DNA of 64,000 nucleotides from CAWDVH01 sp963805705 (GTDB lineage Bacteria > Actinomycetota > Actinomycetes > Streptosporangiales > Streptosporangiaceae), in assembly GCA_963805705.1 (NCBI GenBank), contig CAWDVH010000005.1, positions 868,001 through 932,000 on the forward strand, written 5' to 3'. The notes under the pieces are model-generated. The model saw only the letters and a list, made by a program, of their open reading frames with translations. It was not told the DNA's origin and made no database searches. Below are positions 17,106 to 26,280 of the stretch, in pieces. How positions within the stretch are numbered: the stretch's first letter is position 1; every line of letters begins with the position of its first letter. A program made the position numbers and the translations under genes.

Positions 17106-19079
17106 ATGGCCATCGAGACACAGCCAGAGCGGGCGCAGGGATCCGGCGGCGGGGAGCCGGCGCCCGCATATGTCACGCGGCCCTGGTGGCGGCGCCCGGC
17201 GATCCACACGGCGTTCGCCGGGGCCGTCATCGGCTACGTGCTCGGTCACCTGCTCGGCAACTTCCTCGGCAGCGGCTACCAGCAGCTGCCGCTGTCGGAT
17301 TCCAGCGACCTGCCGGTCGTGCTCGGCTACCTGCTGGCCGTGGTGGGCTGGCTGGCCGGCCTTGGCGTCTTTAATGAGTTGCTGCGGCAGATGGCCGGCC
17401 GCCCGGCGCCCCGCGGCAGCCTGCTGGCTGATCACGAGATCTCGGGCCTGGCCAGGTACTTCAGGTATTCGCTCGACCACAAGGTAGTCGGGATCCAGTA
17501 CCTCGTTGGCATGATCATTTACTTCTGCACGGCTGGCCTGTTCGCGATGGCGATCCGGACCGAGCTGCTCTCGCCGGTCCATCACATCTTCAGCTCCCAG
17601 GCCTACGTCGAGATCGTCGGCGAGCACGGGACGATGATGATGATGCTGATGACCTCGGTCATCCTCGGCCCGTTCGGCAACTACCTGGTCCCGCTCATGA
17701 TCGGCTCCAAGCGGGTGGCTTTCCCCAGGATCGAGGCGCTGTCCTTCTGGCTTACCCCGTGCGCGTTCCTGATCCTGCTGTCCAGCCTGCTGCTCGGCGG
17801 GTTCCCGTTTGGGTGGACCGGCTACGCGCCGCTGTCCATCCAGTCGACGGCCGGGGCGGATTCCTATGCTGTGGCGTTCGGGCTGATGGGGATCTCCATC
17901 ATCCTGGCCGGGTTCAACATCATCATCACGGTCATCTGCTACCGGGCGCCCGGCATGCGCTGGGGCAGGCTGCCGATGTTCGTGTGGTCGATGGTCGCCA
18001 CCTCGGTCCTGATGGTGCTGGCGGCACCGGTCCTGGTCGGCGGGATGTACATGATCATCACTGACCGGACGGTGCAGACCGCCTTCTTCGCCGATCAGCT
18101 CGGCGGCAGCAGCTACCTGTACCAGGACCTGTTCTGGTTCTTCGGTCATCCCGAGGTGTACATACTCGCGCTGCCGGGCTTCGGCATCGTCTCGGAGATC
18201 CTGCCCGTGTTCTGCCGGAAGCCGCTATTCGGGTACAAGATAGCTGCCGCCGGGATGATCGGCGTGACGCTGCTCAGCTTCTTCGTCTGGCAGCATCACC
18301 TGTTCGTCAGCGGGATCAACCCGGACATGCGCCCGCTCTTCATGTTCACCACTGAGCTCATCTCCATCCCGACCGGGTTCATCTACCTGGTGGCGATGGG
18401 GACGCTATGGAAGGCAAGGATCCGCTTCTCGGTGCCGATGCTCTTCGCGCTCGGCATGTACTTCAACTTCCTCATCGGCGGCATCTCCGGCGTGTTCCTG
18501 TCCGACGTGCCGGCCGACACTACCGAGCACGGCAGCTTCTTCGTGATGGCGCACTTCCATTACACGATCATGGGCGGCCTGATCTTCGCGTTCATGGGCG
18601 GTATCTACTACTGGCTGCCCAAGATGATGGGCCTCAAGCTGAACCAGGCGCTAGGGAAGATCCAGTTCTGGACGATGTTCGTGTTCTTCAACTCGACCTT
18701 CCTGCCGCTGTTCGCCGTCGGCATGGCCGGCCAGCCGCGGCGGGTATTCGAGTACGCGCGGAACCTGCAGACCCTAAACGACTGGGTGTCGATCTCGTCC
18801 TTCTTCCTCGGCGGATCCATCCTGCTCTTCGTGATCAACTTCGTCTGGTCGACCGCGTTCGCGCGGGTGCGCGAGGAAGGCAACCCGTGGCGATCCCGCG
18901 GGCTTGAGTGGCAGGTGCCGTCACCGCCACCGCCGGGCAACTTCGAGTACATCCCCGTGGTGCTGTCCGGTCCCTATGAGTACGGCACTCCAGATGCTCT
19001 GCCGGTCGCCGACCTGCACCCGCCACCCGGGGTGCTGAGCGCGGCCATCGGGGCCCCGGCCGCGCGAGCGGAGGCATAG
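17106..19079 (+). CDS. ctaD: cytochrome c oxidase subunit I, with altered proton-channel residues
   Basis: A 657-residue heme-copper oxidase subunit I. Heme and CuB ligands are present: EHGTMM (His), GHPEVYILALPG (His with cross-linked Tyr and channel Glu), WQHHLFVSG (His-His), and AHFHYTIMGG (two His). About 90 extra N-terminal residues include two added helices. By eye, the D-channel Asp of canonical enzymes (SPDVAFPR) is replaced (GSKRVAFPR) and the K-channel Lys (PTGVKF) is replaced by Ile (PTGFIYL), while a Glu appears in TTELISIPTG. ATG at 17106 has a GAGG 8 bp upstream. Confidence 0.95.
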   Translation: MAIETQPERAQGSGGGEPAPAYVTRPWWRRPAIHTAFAGAVIGYVLGHLLGNFLGSGYQQLPLSDSSDLPVVLGYLLAVVGWLAGLGVFNELLRQMAGRPAPRGSLLADHEISGLARYFRYSLDHKVVGIQYLVGMIIYFCTAGLFAMAIRTELLSPVHHIFSSQAYVEIVGEHGTMMMMLMTSVILGPFGNYLVPLMIGSKRVAFPRIEALSFWLTPCAFLILLSSLLLGGFPFGWTGYAPLSIQSTAGADSYAVAFGLMGISIILAGFNIIITVICYRAPGMRWGRLPMFVWSMVATSVLMVLAAPVLVGGMYMIITDRTVQTAFFADQLGGSSYLYQDLFWFFGHPEVYILALPGFGIVSEILPVFCRKPLFGYKIAAAGMIGVTLLSFFVWQHHLFVSGINPDMRPLFMFTTELISIPTGFIYLVAMGTLWKARIRFSVPMLFALGMYFNFLIGGISGVFLSDVPADTTEHGSFFVMAHFHYTIMGGLIFAFMGGIYYWLPKMMGLKLNQALGKIQFWTMFVFFNSTFLPLFAVGMAGQPRRVFEYARNLQTLNDWVSISSFFLGGSILLFVINFVWSTAFARVREEGNPWRSRGLEWQVPSPPPPGNFEYIPVVLSGPYEYGTPDALPVADLHPPPGVLSAAIGAPAARAEA

Positions 19080-19082
19080 ACG

Positions 19083-19751
19083 ATGGCCGAGACAATCGCC
19101 CAGCCCCCCGCTGGCCTGAGCCAGGCAGAGGAGGAGGCCAGCTTCTACCACGAGGCCGCTCTGAACGCGTCATGGACAGGCGCCAGGCTGACCGTCGGCG
19201 CGCTGACGTTCGGCTTCGGCGCGTTCGTGTTCTCCTACTTCTATCTCAGGTCGCTGAACTCGCACGACCGGTGGTACCCGGCCGGCTTCCACGGGCCGCA
19301 GGTGTGGCTCGGCACGCTGATCATGGGCCTGATCGTGGTCAGCGCGGTCGTGCAGACGCTCGTCTTGCAGCGCCTCAAGGCAGGGGGCAAGACGGCCTGG
19401 CTGCTCGGCGCGATGGTCGCGCTGGTGCTGGGCCTGGGAGCCGTCGGCCTGCAGGTCTGGCAACTGGTGAACCTGACGTTCTGGCCAGGCAGCTCGGGCT
19501 TCGCCAGCGTATTCACCGGCTTCTCCCCGGTGTACCTGATGATCGCCCTCATGGTGCTGATCTGGCTGGAGATGCTGATGATGCGCTGCCGGGCGATACC
19601 TGAGATCTTCTTCGTCGAGCAGCCGCCCACCTACGCCGAGGCCTTTGCCGTGCAGCGGTTCCAGGCGGCGCTGAGCGCATTCACCGTGGTCTGGAATTAC
19701 CTGGCCGTAGTGGCGATCATCGCCTGGGTGCTGTTCTACCTGCTGCGCTAG
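19083..19751 (+). CDS. ctaE: cytochrome c oxidase subunit III
   Basis: A 222-residue membrane protein with about five helices, including GALTFGFGAFVFSYFYLRSL (residues about 38-57), LGTLIMGLIVVSAVVQTL, and a C-terminal WNYLAVVAIIAWVLFYLL. The helix order and the FYLR element match heme-copper oxidase subunit III, here a short five-helix form. It starts 3 bp after the subunit I stop and completes the catalytic core. Sequence conservation is lower than for I and II, but position makes the call secure. Confidence 0.88.
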   Translation: MAETIAQPPAGLSQAEEEASFYHEAALNASWTGARLTVGALTFGFGAFVFSYFYLRSLNSHDRWYPAGFHGPQVWLGTLIMGLIVVSAVVQTLVLQRLKAGGKTAWLLGAMVALVLGLGAVGLQVWQLVNLTFWPGSSGFASVFTGFSPVYLMIALMVLIWLEMLMMRCRAIPEIFFVEQPPTYAEAFAVQRFQAALSAFTVVWNYLAVVAIIAWVLFYLLR

Positions 19752-19805
19752 TCCCGGAAGTACCTAGCAAGCTCACAGCGCAATGAACGACGGCAGGAGG
19801 CAGCA

Positions 19806-20219
19806 GTGCCCGGACTGATACTCGCGGAGGCGGTAACGCCGGACAACACCCCGGGCGGCTACATCCTGACGTTCGCCGCTCCCATCGGGCTCTTCGTGGT
19901 GGTAGCCGCGATCCTGTACCTGCTGTTCAGCAGGCCGCACCGCCGGATCCCGGCCCGCCGGGCCTTGCTGCCCGCACGGACTTCCGTGCCCGAGCCGGGC
20001 GCGGCACGGGCGGCGTCGATCGCGGGCGGACTGCCGCTGGCCGCAGGGGGCGGGGCAACGGAAACCCATCTCGAGGCGGCCGGGGCGATACACGCCGCCG
20101 AGACGGAGACCGAGACTGAGACTAGGGCCGGGACTGGCCTCGCGCCCGGGCCGGTTACCGGGCCAGATGATGCTGAGCAGCCGGATGGGGAAACTCCGGG
20201 GACGGAGGCCAGCGAGTGA
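19806..20219 (+). CDS. small single-pass membrane protein of the cox operon
   Basis: A 137-residue protein: a short N-terminus, one helix (IGLFVVVAAILYLLF, about residues 27-41), a basic patch HRRIPARR, then an Ala/Gly/Glu/Thr-rich, probably disordered tail with a short TETETET run. The GTG start at 19806 is fixed by AGGAGG at 19795-19800. Its stop overlaps the start of the heme O synthase gene. Small one-helix proteins are common oxidase accessory subunits; this one has no recognised family. Confidence 0.75.
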   Translation: MPGLILAEAVTPDNTPGGYILTFAAPIGLFVVVAAILYLLFSRPHRRIPARRALLPARTSVPEPGAARAASIAGGLPLAAGGGATETHLEAAGAIHAAETETETETRAGTGLAPGPVTGPDDAEQPDGETPGTEASE

Positions 20220-21187
20220 CACAGGCGACAGGAGCGCTGCCCGGCCACCTTCCCGTACCTGGCGAGGTGCAGGCGCCCCCCGGCGGCCGACGGCCAGCCC
20301 GGCTTATCGCCCGGTCGCTGTTCCTGCTGACCAAGCCGCGCATCATCGAGCTGCTGCTGGTCACCACCGTCCCCACGATGCTGCTTGCCCAGCGCCGGAT
20401 GCCCGCGGCCGGGCTGCTCGCGGTCACGCTCCTCGGCGGCGCGCTGGCAGCGGGCAGCGCCAACACGCTGAACTGCTACATCGACAGGGACATCGACGCG
20501 CTTATGCGGCGCACCTCCCGCCGGCCGCTTGTCGCCAGGGGAACGAAAGCGGCCGTCAAGCCGGGCGAGGCCCTGATCTTTGGCATCGCACTCGGCGCGG
20601 CGGCGACGCTGCTGCTTGGCCTGCTGGCCAACTGGCTGGCCGCGGCCCTGGCCGACGGCGCCATCTTGTTCTACGTGTTCGTCTACACGCTGGGGCTCAA
20701 GCGCCGTACGGCGTCCAACATCGTGATCGGGGGTGCGGCCGGCTGCTTCCCGGTCCTGGTGGGCTGGGCAGCGGTCACCGGGACGGTGAGCTGGCCGGCG
20801 GTCGTGCTGTTCGCCATCATCTTCTTCTGGACGCCGCCGCATTTCTGGGCGCTGGCGATGAAGTTCAAGGATGACTACGCGGCTGCCAGCGTGCCGATGC
20901 TGCCGGTGGTCGCGCCCGCGTCGACCGTGGCCCGCAAGATCCTTTTCTACTCCTATGCCATGGTCGGCGCCACGCTGGCCCTGGTGCCATACGCCGGCTG
21001 GCCGTACGGCTGCTGCGCCGCGGGGCTCGGGGCGTGGTTCCTGGCCGAGGCACACCGGCTGCGGGCTCGTGTCGCGACCGGCGGCGCGCAGGCCCCGATG
21101 CGGCTGTTCCACCTGTCCATTTATTACCTCACCCTGCTCTTCGCAGCCGTGGCCGTGACCGCCGTGCTGCCCTGGGGGCGCTGGTAG
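20216..21187 (+). CDS. ctaB: protoheme IX farnesyltransferase (heme O synthase)
   Basis: A 323-residue UbiA-superfamily prenyltransferase. The first Asp-rich motif is NCYIDRDIDALMRRTSRRPL (about residues 84-103, N-x3-D-x3-D) and the second region is MKFKDDYAAASVPMLPVV (about 220). About eight helices. It adds farnesyl to heme b to make heme O, the precursor of the heme A used by the oxidase encoded just upstream. The GTG start overlaps the preceding stop (GTGA), implying coupled translation. No heme A synthase (CtaA) gene is in the window. Confidence 0.95.
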   Translation: MTQATGALPGHLPVPGEVQAPPGGRRPARLIARSLFLLTKPRIIELLLVTTVPTMLLAQRRMPAAGLLAVTLLGGALAAGSANTLNCYIDRDIDALMRRTSRRPLVARGTKAAVKPGEALIFGIALGAAATLLLGLLANWLAAALADGAILFYVFVYTLGLKRRTASNIVIGGAAGCFPVLVGWAAVTGTVSWPAVVLFAIIFFWTPPHFWALAMKFKDDYAAASVPMLPVVAPASTVARKILFYSYAMVGATLALVPYAGWPYGCCAAGLGAWFLAEAHRLRARVATGGAQAPMRLFHLSIYYLTLLFAAVAVTAVLPWGRW

Positions 21188-21189
21188 CC

Positions 21190-21597
21190 GTGCCACAGCC
21201 CAGGCCGCGCTGGCTCTTGGTGTTCCGGCCGAAGTGGCTGGGCTGGCATGCATTCGCCGTGATGGCTGTGCTCGGAATGCTGTGGCTGGGCGTCTGGCAG
21301 TTCCATCGCGCGGAGGCGGGCAACGGGCTGAGCTGGGCCTATACCTTCGAGTGGCCGATATTCGCGGTACTCGGAGCCGTGTTCTGGGCTAAGACGATCC
21401 TCGAAGAGCTCACCGTGCCGGACTCCGCCCGCCATGAGGCTGACGAGATCGAGCGGCCGGCCGGGGCCAGTGTCCTTGCTAACTCCCCCCTGGGCGCACC
21501 TGCCCCAGGCGATGAGGACGCCCCCGGATCGACTGGCTACGCAGCCCGGCTGAGCGCGGAGGTCCAGGGCCATGGCCGGTGGCACGGCCTGCGCTAG
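21190..21597 (+). CDS. two-helix membrane protein at the end of the cox operon
   Basis: A 135-residue protein with two helices: FAVMAVLGMLWLGVWQFHRAE (about residues 20-40) and FEWPIFAVLGAVFWAKTILEEL (about 50-71), then a polar Ala/Glu/Gly-rich tail. The first helix with WQF/HRA resembles SURF1-like openings, but the rest of SURF1 is missing. It starts 2 bp after the ctaB stop (GTG at 21190), so it is part of the operon. It overlaps the opposing gene tail by 4 bp. Likely an oxidase assembly helper; function not established. Confidence 0.75.
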   Translation: MPQPRPRWLLVFRPKWLGWHAFAVMAVLGMLWLGVWQFHRAEAGNGLSWAYTFEWPIFAVLGAVFWAKTILEELTVPDSARHEADEIERPAGASVLANSPLGAPAPGDEDAPGSTGYAARLSAEVQGHGRWHGLR

Positions 21598-22772
21598 CCG
21601 GCCGGCCTGGCGCCCTGGCTCAGATCGCCAAGAGCGGGCAGGCGGGGGAGCACGGCTCCGCTGGCCGCCAGGGCGGCCGGGCGGGACGGGGGCTCGGGCG
21701 CGGCCCCGATCAGCATCCGCGCGCACGTCAGGACCAGGGCGACGACGAAAGCGCAGTAGATCCAGAACGCCGGCGTGAGGCCATTGGTGATCGTGAGCCC
21801 GGCCTGCGCGGCCTGCGCGGGCGATATCCCGAACTGGGCGGGCGAGGTGGCCTCGCCGAGCTGGACGAAGGCCGAGATCGCCTGAGCGACCATCGGGATG
21901 ATGGCGCCGGCGAGCAGCGCTGCCCCCAGGCGAACCGGCCGCCACAGGGCGGCCGTGACAGCCACGGCGACGAGCGCGACCATCACGGCGACGTCCCCGG
22001 TAATCACCAGGGCCGGGTTTGCGAAGGCGTTGCCTAGCGTCACGGTCTGCGTTGCCCCGGCGGCCGTCCGCAGGGTGTAGCTGTCCCATGAGGGGGCGAA
22101 GGCAGCCGCGGTGCCGAGCGCGGCGAGGGCGGCCAGCGCCAGCGTCAGGCCCATCTCGTGGCCGCGCGGGCGGCCCGGCGCGCCAGCCGGCCGGAGCAGG
22201 AAGGCCAGGGCGGAGCCGGCCGCGCAAGCGAGCCAGCCAACCAGCCCGAGCACCAGGCCGACGCCTATGAGGCGCGCATGCCCGATCGCCGGGCCGGCGT
22301 CCGCGAAGAAGAGACCGAGCGTGACGATGCTGGTCCCTATCCCGAGCAGTGCTCCCACCCGCATGCGGGTGGGGCCGAGCATGATGAGCACGGCACTCGC
22401 GGCCCAGGCCGCGAAGTAGATCGCATGGGGTACGAGCTCGGCCGGCTCGGCGGCCAGGCTCGTTCCAGCGAGGTAGCCGGGGAAGAGCCCGACGATCCCG
22501 CAGGCGACACCGCCGGCGAGCAGCGCCGCCGCGACGACGGCGTGCCTGACCCGGCCGGCCGGGGCAGCGGGCTCGCCGACCGTGACGATCGCGCCTGCCG
22601 CCTCGATCTCCGAGAACCGGGTCCACGCGCCGTCCCAGCCCTCGGCAGTCTCTGGCCACCACTCGTATGGCTGCGCCTGCGGCACCCCCGCGGGCCAGAT
22701 CCCGTAGAAGCCCGGCCCCCGCCCGATCTCGTACCTCGCTCCCCGGTGCGAGATGATCACATTCTCACGCAC
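21594..22772 (-). CDS. polytopic membrane protein of unknown function
   Basis: A 392-residue protein. The N-terminal 65 residues are soluble and aromatic-rich (YEIGRGPGFYGIWPAG, PYEWWPETAEGWDGAWTRF), followed by seven to eight hydrophobic helices, several rich in Ala and Gly. The C-terminal 40 residues are polar. The GTG at 22772 (VRENVIISHRG) is preferred; the longer frame to 23036 adds Pro/Arg-rich sequence that looks untranslated. The soluble head resembles a small domain recurring in actinobacterial membrane proteins, but no function is known. Convergent with the cox operon. Confidence 0.75.
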   Translation of the reverse strand: MRENVIISHRGARYEIGRGPGFYGIWPAGVPQAQPYEWWPETAEGWDGAWTRFSEIEAAGAIVTVGEPAAPAGRVRHAVVAAALLAGGVACGIVGLFPGYLAGTSLAAEPAELVPHAIYFAAWAASAVLIMLGPTRMRVGALLGIGTSIVTLGLFFADAGPAIGHARLIGVGLVLGLVGWLACAAGSALAFLLRPAGAPGRPRGHEMGLTLALAALAALGTAAAFAPSWDSYTLRTAAGATQTVTLGNAFANPALVITGDVAVMVALVAVAVTAALWRPVRLGAALLAGAIIPMVAQAISAFVQLGEATSPAQFGISPAQAAQAGLTITNGLTPAFWIYCAFVVALVLTCARMLIGAAPEPPSRPAALAASGAVLPRLPALGDLSQGARPAG

Positions 22773-23062
22773 GATACCGGCCCTTCCCGCTTGCTCATCC
22801 CGCCATGCTCCCTGGCTCAGGGTAGGCAGTTGATCTGTATGCCGGCTGGACGTGCCCTGAAGCATTCCTTGACGCTCCCGCCCCCCGCCCCCTTGCTCGC
22901 TGGCGCTGCGGGGCCAGGCGGCGGGGGGCAAGGGCCTGTAGTGAGACGATGGCGGCGTGAGGAATGCGGGCAATATGCGGCATTGCCCGCAGCGGCCGGG
23001 GCGGAACGCGCTGCCCGTAGTGCAGGCGGGCACCATGGGCCCGGGCTGAGGAGATCGCCAGG

Positions 23063-24370
23063 ATGGACGCGCAGGGCCTCGGAACGCTACTGCTGGTGAC
23101 GCTGGTGGCCGCGCTCGCGCCGCTCGTCGTCGCCGTGCTTCCCGGGCCCCGGGTTCCCCAGGTGGTCATCCTGATCTTCGCCGGCATCCTGATCGGACCC
23201 CACGTCCTGGGCCTGGCCGAGCCCGCCAGCATCAGGCTGCTCTCCAATGTCGGACTGGGATTCCTGTTCCTGCTCGCCGGATACGAGCTTGACCCGCGGC
23301 TGCTGCGCGAGCAGGCCGGCAAGCTGGCCATAGCCGGATGGGTGCTCAGCGCCGTCATCGCGGTAGTCGCCGTGGCCGGCCTCAGCTTGGTCGGATACGT
23401 GCGCGACTTCGTGCCGATCGCACTCGCCCTGACCACGACCGCGCTGGGCACGCTGCTGCCCATCCTGCACGACAATGACATGCTCAGCGGCAAATTCGGC
23501 CGCTACGTCATGGCTGCGGGAGCGGTCGGGGAACTCTTCCCCATCGTGGCCATCTCGCTCTTCCTCACCAGGCGCGGCGAGTTCGTCGCGATCGTCTCGA
23601 TCCTGGCCGTAGGCGTCGTGGCGATTCTGCTGACCGTCGTGCCGCGGGTCATCGGCGCCGATGGGCTCCGGATGATCGTCCGGCAAGGTCAGCGGGCGAC
23701 AGCGCAGACGACTCTGCGCTGGGCTATCGTCCTGCTTCTTCTCCTGCTGGTGGCCGCCGGGCGGTTCGGGCTGGACGTGGTGCTCGGCGCGATGCTCGCG
23801 GGGATGGTGCTGCGCAGCTGGACTCGGCGGATGGAGGTCGACGTCACGCCCCTGGAGGGGAAGCTCGATGCCGTGGGCTACGGGTTCTTCATCCCCGTCT
23901 TCTTCGTGGCCTCGGGCATGACCCTTGATGTCCAGGCCATAGTCAAGAATCCGCTGCGGCTGCTGATCTTCCTCGTGCTGCTGCTCGTGGTCCGCGGGCT
24001 GCCCTCGCTCCTGATCTACCGGCGATCCCTGCCGCTGCGGCAGCGGGTCGAAATGACGTTCATCACGGCCACCACCATGCCGCTGCTGATCGCGCTGGCC
24101 GAGATCGGCCTGAGCGATGGTGTCATGATCCCCGCCAATGCGGCGGCCATGGTGGGCGCCGGGGTGCTCTCGGTGCTCATCTACCCGTCGGTCGCCGCGG
24201 CGGTGGCGCGGCGTTCGCCTGCTGTCCCCGGCGCGTCAGACGCGGCAGCGGCCGGGCCCGGTGCCGCTGGCGAGGGCGGGGTAATAGGCGAAGCCCGCGC
24301 TGTGGGGGAGCCCGCGCCCGCAGAGGAAGCCGGCCCGGCGGGCGACGCCGGCGCTGCCCCGGCTGAGTAG
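23063..24370 (+). CDS. cation:proton antiporter, CPA2/Kef type
   Basis: A 435-residue transporter with about twelve helices. VPQVVILIFAGILIGPHVLGL (about residues 30-50, broken by the G-P pair) is the family's opening, then GFLFLLAGYELDPRLL near 80, FGRYVMAAGAVGELFPIV near 145 and FFIPVFFVASGMTLDV near 275. It should exchange Na+ or K+ for protons across the membrane. No TrkA-N nucleotide-binding domain follows; instead the last 55 residues are an Ala/Gly/Pro/Glu low-complexity tail. GAGGAG precedes the ATG at 23063. Confidence 0.9.
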   Translation: MDAQGLGTLLLVTLVAALAPLVVAVLPGPRVPQVVILIFAGILIGPHVLGLAEPASIRLLSNVGLGFLFLLAGYELDPRLLREQAGKLAIAGWVLSAVIAVVAVAGLSLVGYVRDFVPIALALTTTALGTLLPILHDNDMLSGKFGRYVMAAGAVGELFPIVAISLFLTRRGEFVAIVSILAVGVVAILLTVVPRVIGADGLRMIVRQGQRATAQTTLRWAIVLLLLLLVAAGRFGLDVVLGAMLAGMVLRSWTRRMEVDVTPLEGKLDAVGYGFFIPVFFVASGMTLDVQAIVKNPLRLLIFLVLLLVVRGLPSLLIYRRSLPLRQRVEMTFITATTMPLLIALAEIGLSDGVMIPANAAAMVGAGVLSVLIYPSVAAAVARRSPAVPGASDAAAAGPGAAGEGGVIGEARAVGEPAPAEEAGPAGDAGAAPAE

Positions 24371-24475
24371 TCAGGGTGAGCGCAGCTCGTGGTCTCGCCG
24401 ACGCTGACCAGCATCAACGTCCGTCCGCCTGCACCTGGGATACGTTGAGGCGATCGAGAGGCAACGGGGGTTTCC

Positions 24476-25243
24476 GTGAATGACTACCCGAAGATGATCA
24501 CGCCGGCAGATCATGTGGAGCCGGTACCGCGCCGGATCCGGGCCGTGCTCGGCGGCCAGACCGTACTGGACACCACCCAGGCGCTGTATGTATGGGAGTC
24601 GCCGAACTACCCGCAGTACTACATCCCGGTCACCGACGTGCACCCGGACGTGCTGGTCGACGAGCAGCACGTGCAGAGGCTGCGCCGCGGTACAGCACGC
24701 CGGCACGGGCTGCTGGCCGGCGGCATGTCCCGGCCAGGCTCCGCGCGCGTCTACACCGACGATGCCATGGATGGGCTGGCCGGCACCGTGCGGTTCGAGT
24801 GGGACGCACTCGACGCCTGGTATGAGGAGGACGAGGAAGTCTTCGTTCATCCCCGCAACCCCTACGCCCGCGTCGACGCGCTGCGCTCGACGCGCACCGT
24901 GCGCGTCGAGCTGGACGGGGTCCTGCTGGCCGAGTCATCCTCGCCGGTGATGGTCGTCGAGACCGGCCTGCCGACCCGCTACTACCTCAACCGCACCGAG
25001 GTGAACTTCGAGCACCTCCTGCCGACGGCAACGGTCACGGCCTGCCCCTATAAGGGCAAGACCACCGGCTACTGGTCGGTCCGCACCGGGGAAACCGTCC
25101 ATCCCGACCTGGCCTGGGCCTACGACTTCCCGACTCGCCAGCTCGCGCCGATCGCCGGCATGATCGCCTTCTACAACGAGAAGGTCGACGTGATCATCGA
25201 CGGACGCCCGCTCGAACGGCCGGACACGCATTTCTCCCGGTAA
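24476..25243 (+). CDS. DUF427 domain protein (two copies)
   Basis: A 255-residue protein made of two DUF427 folds, about residues 17-110 and 125-245. Each has the hallmark pattern RIRAVLGGQTVLDTTQALYVWE or TVRVELDGVLLAESSSPVMVVE, followed by a conserved YYIP or YYLN, and the second has CPYKGKTTGYWSVRTG, the most conserved part of the family. The beta-rich domain is common in actinobacteria and has no established activity. The GTG at 24476 gives the usual N-terminus. It is transcribed alone; nothing in the neighbourhood hints at its job. Confidence 0.88.
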   Translation: MNDYPKMITPADHVEPVPRRIRAVLGGQTVLDTTQALYVWESPNYPQYYIPVTDVHPDVLVDEQHVQRLRRGTARRHGLLAGGMSRPGSARVYTDDAMDGLAGTVRFEWDALDAWYEEDEEVFVHPRNPYARVDALRSTRTVRVELDGVLLAESSSPVMVVETGLPTRYYLNRTEVNFEHLLPTATVTACPYKGKTTGYWSVRTGETVHPDLAWAYDFPTRQLAPIAGMIAFYNEKVDVIIDGRPLERPDTHFSR

Positions 25244-25311
25244 GCACCCTTCCCTGGTAACTCGCCCTCGACGAGATCGACCGGCTCAGCACGGCCACAG
25301 TTCACTGACGA

Positions 25312-26193
25312 TCAGGTCCGCGGGCTCGGCCCGGCGGCACGGCCCTGCACGTCCTTGCGGGTGATGGCGAGGTAAGCGACCAGGCAGGCGATCAGGGCGG
25401 TGAGGGCCAGGCTGACATGTCCGTCGCCCCAGCCCAGGCCGCCCAGGCTGACGGGCTTGCCCACCCAGTCGGCGAACGACGCGCCGAGCGGGCGGGTAAT
25501 GACGTAGGCGATCCAGAAGGACGCGATCGCATTCCAGTGGAACCAGCGGAAGCCGATGGCGGGGATGGTGATCATCGCGGCGAAAAGCACGAAGGAGAAG
25601 AAGTATCCCAGGTGGAAGGTCACGGCGGTGAGGTCTCCCACCGCGGTGCCCATCGCGAAGGTGGCCACGACGGCGGCCCAGTAGAACGCCTCCCGGCGCG
25701 GGGTGTCAATGCTGTGGATCGACAGGGTCTTCTCCGTCCGCTGCCAGGTCACGAAGACAGCGGCCAGCACGATCGCGTAGAAGATTGACGAAATGAAATA
25801 GGGGACGCCGAAGCCCACGTGGAGCACGTCCGCGGCCATGGTGCCGAACACGCCCACCATCACGACCGCGAACCAGTAGGTCCAGGCGATGTAGCGGCGC
25901 ATCGAGAACTGCAGCACCAGCGCGATCACGAAACCCACGAACCCCAGGCCTACCGCAGGGACAGGATGCAGCCTGTGGACCAGATAGTCCGACGTGGCCT
26001 CGCCCATGGCCGTCGACAGGGCCTTGATCACCCAGAAGTAGACCGTGATCTCCGGGACCCGCAGTGCCCCCCGCAGTGCCCCCGGAGGCGCAGATGGCGG
26101 GCGATAGCCACCCCTGGGCATCCGGGCCGCATGCCGCGGGATCTGCGCGGCGCTCCGCTCGCCAGGAGCGTGCTGATTCATGTCAGATCCCAT
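25312..26193 (-). CDS. COG4705-type polytopic membrane protein
   Basis: A 293-residue membrane protein with about nine helices. VPEITVYFWVIKALSTAMGEATSDYLVH (spanning about residues 45-72) matches the conserved opening of the COG4705 membrane-anchored family, repeated in part at EAFYWAAVVATFAMGTAVGDLTA near 160. Two homologous halves are apparent. The role is unknown. The ATG at 26193 follows GGGAGTCGGCG; a second ATG lies four codons later. It sits 88 bp after the uppP stop on the same strand. Confidence 0.82.
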   Translation of the reverse strand: MGSDMNQHAPGERSAAQIPRHAARMPRGGYRPPSAPPGALRGALRVPEITVYFWVIKALSTAMGEATSDYLVHRLHPVPAVGLGFVGFVIALVLQFSMRRYIAWTYWFAVVMVGVFGTMAADVLHVGFGVPYFISSIFYAIVLAAVFVTWQRTEKTLSIHSIDTPRREAFYWAAVVATFAMGTAVGDLTAVTFHLGYFFSFVLFAAMITIPAIGFRWFHWNAIASFWIAYVITRPLGASFADWVGKPVSLGGLGWGDGHVSLALTALIACLVAYLAITRKDVQGRAAGPSPRT

Positions 26194-26280
26194 CGCCGAC
26201 TCCCGGATCGCTCTCTCGCGGGGGCTGTCTTTGCTAAATTTGCTGATCTTGCTGCCCGACCGGCAGCTGGTCATTGCGGC

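Noticed and set aside
16944..18149. 401-codon frame opposite subunit I
   Set aside because: Composition (Asp/Arg/His/Gln-rich, no hydrophobic segments) is typical of the reverse strand of a membrane-protein gene.
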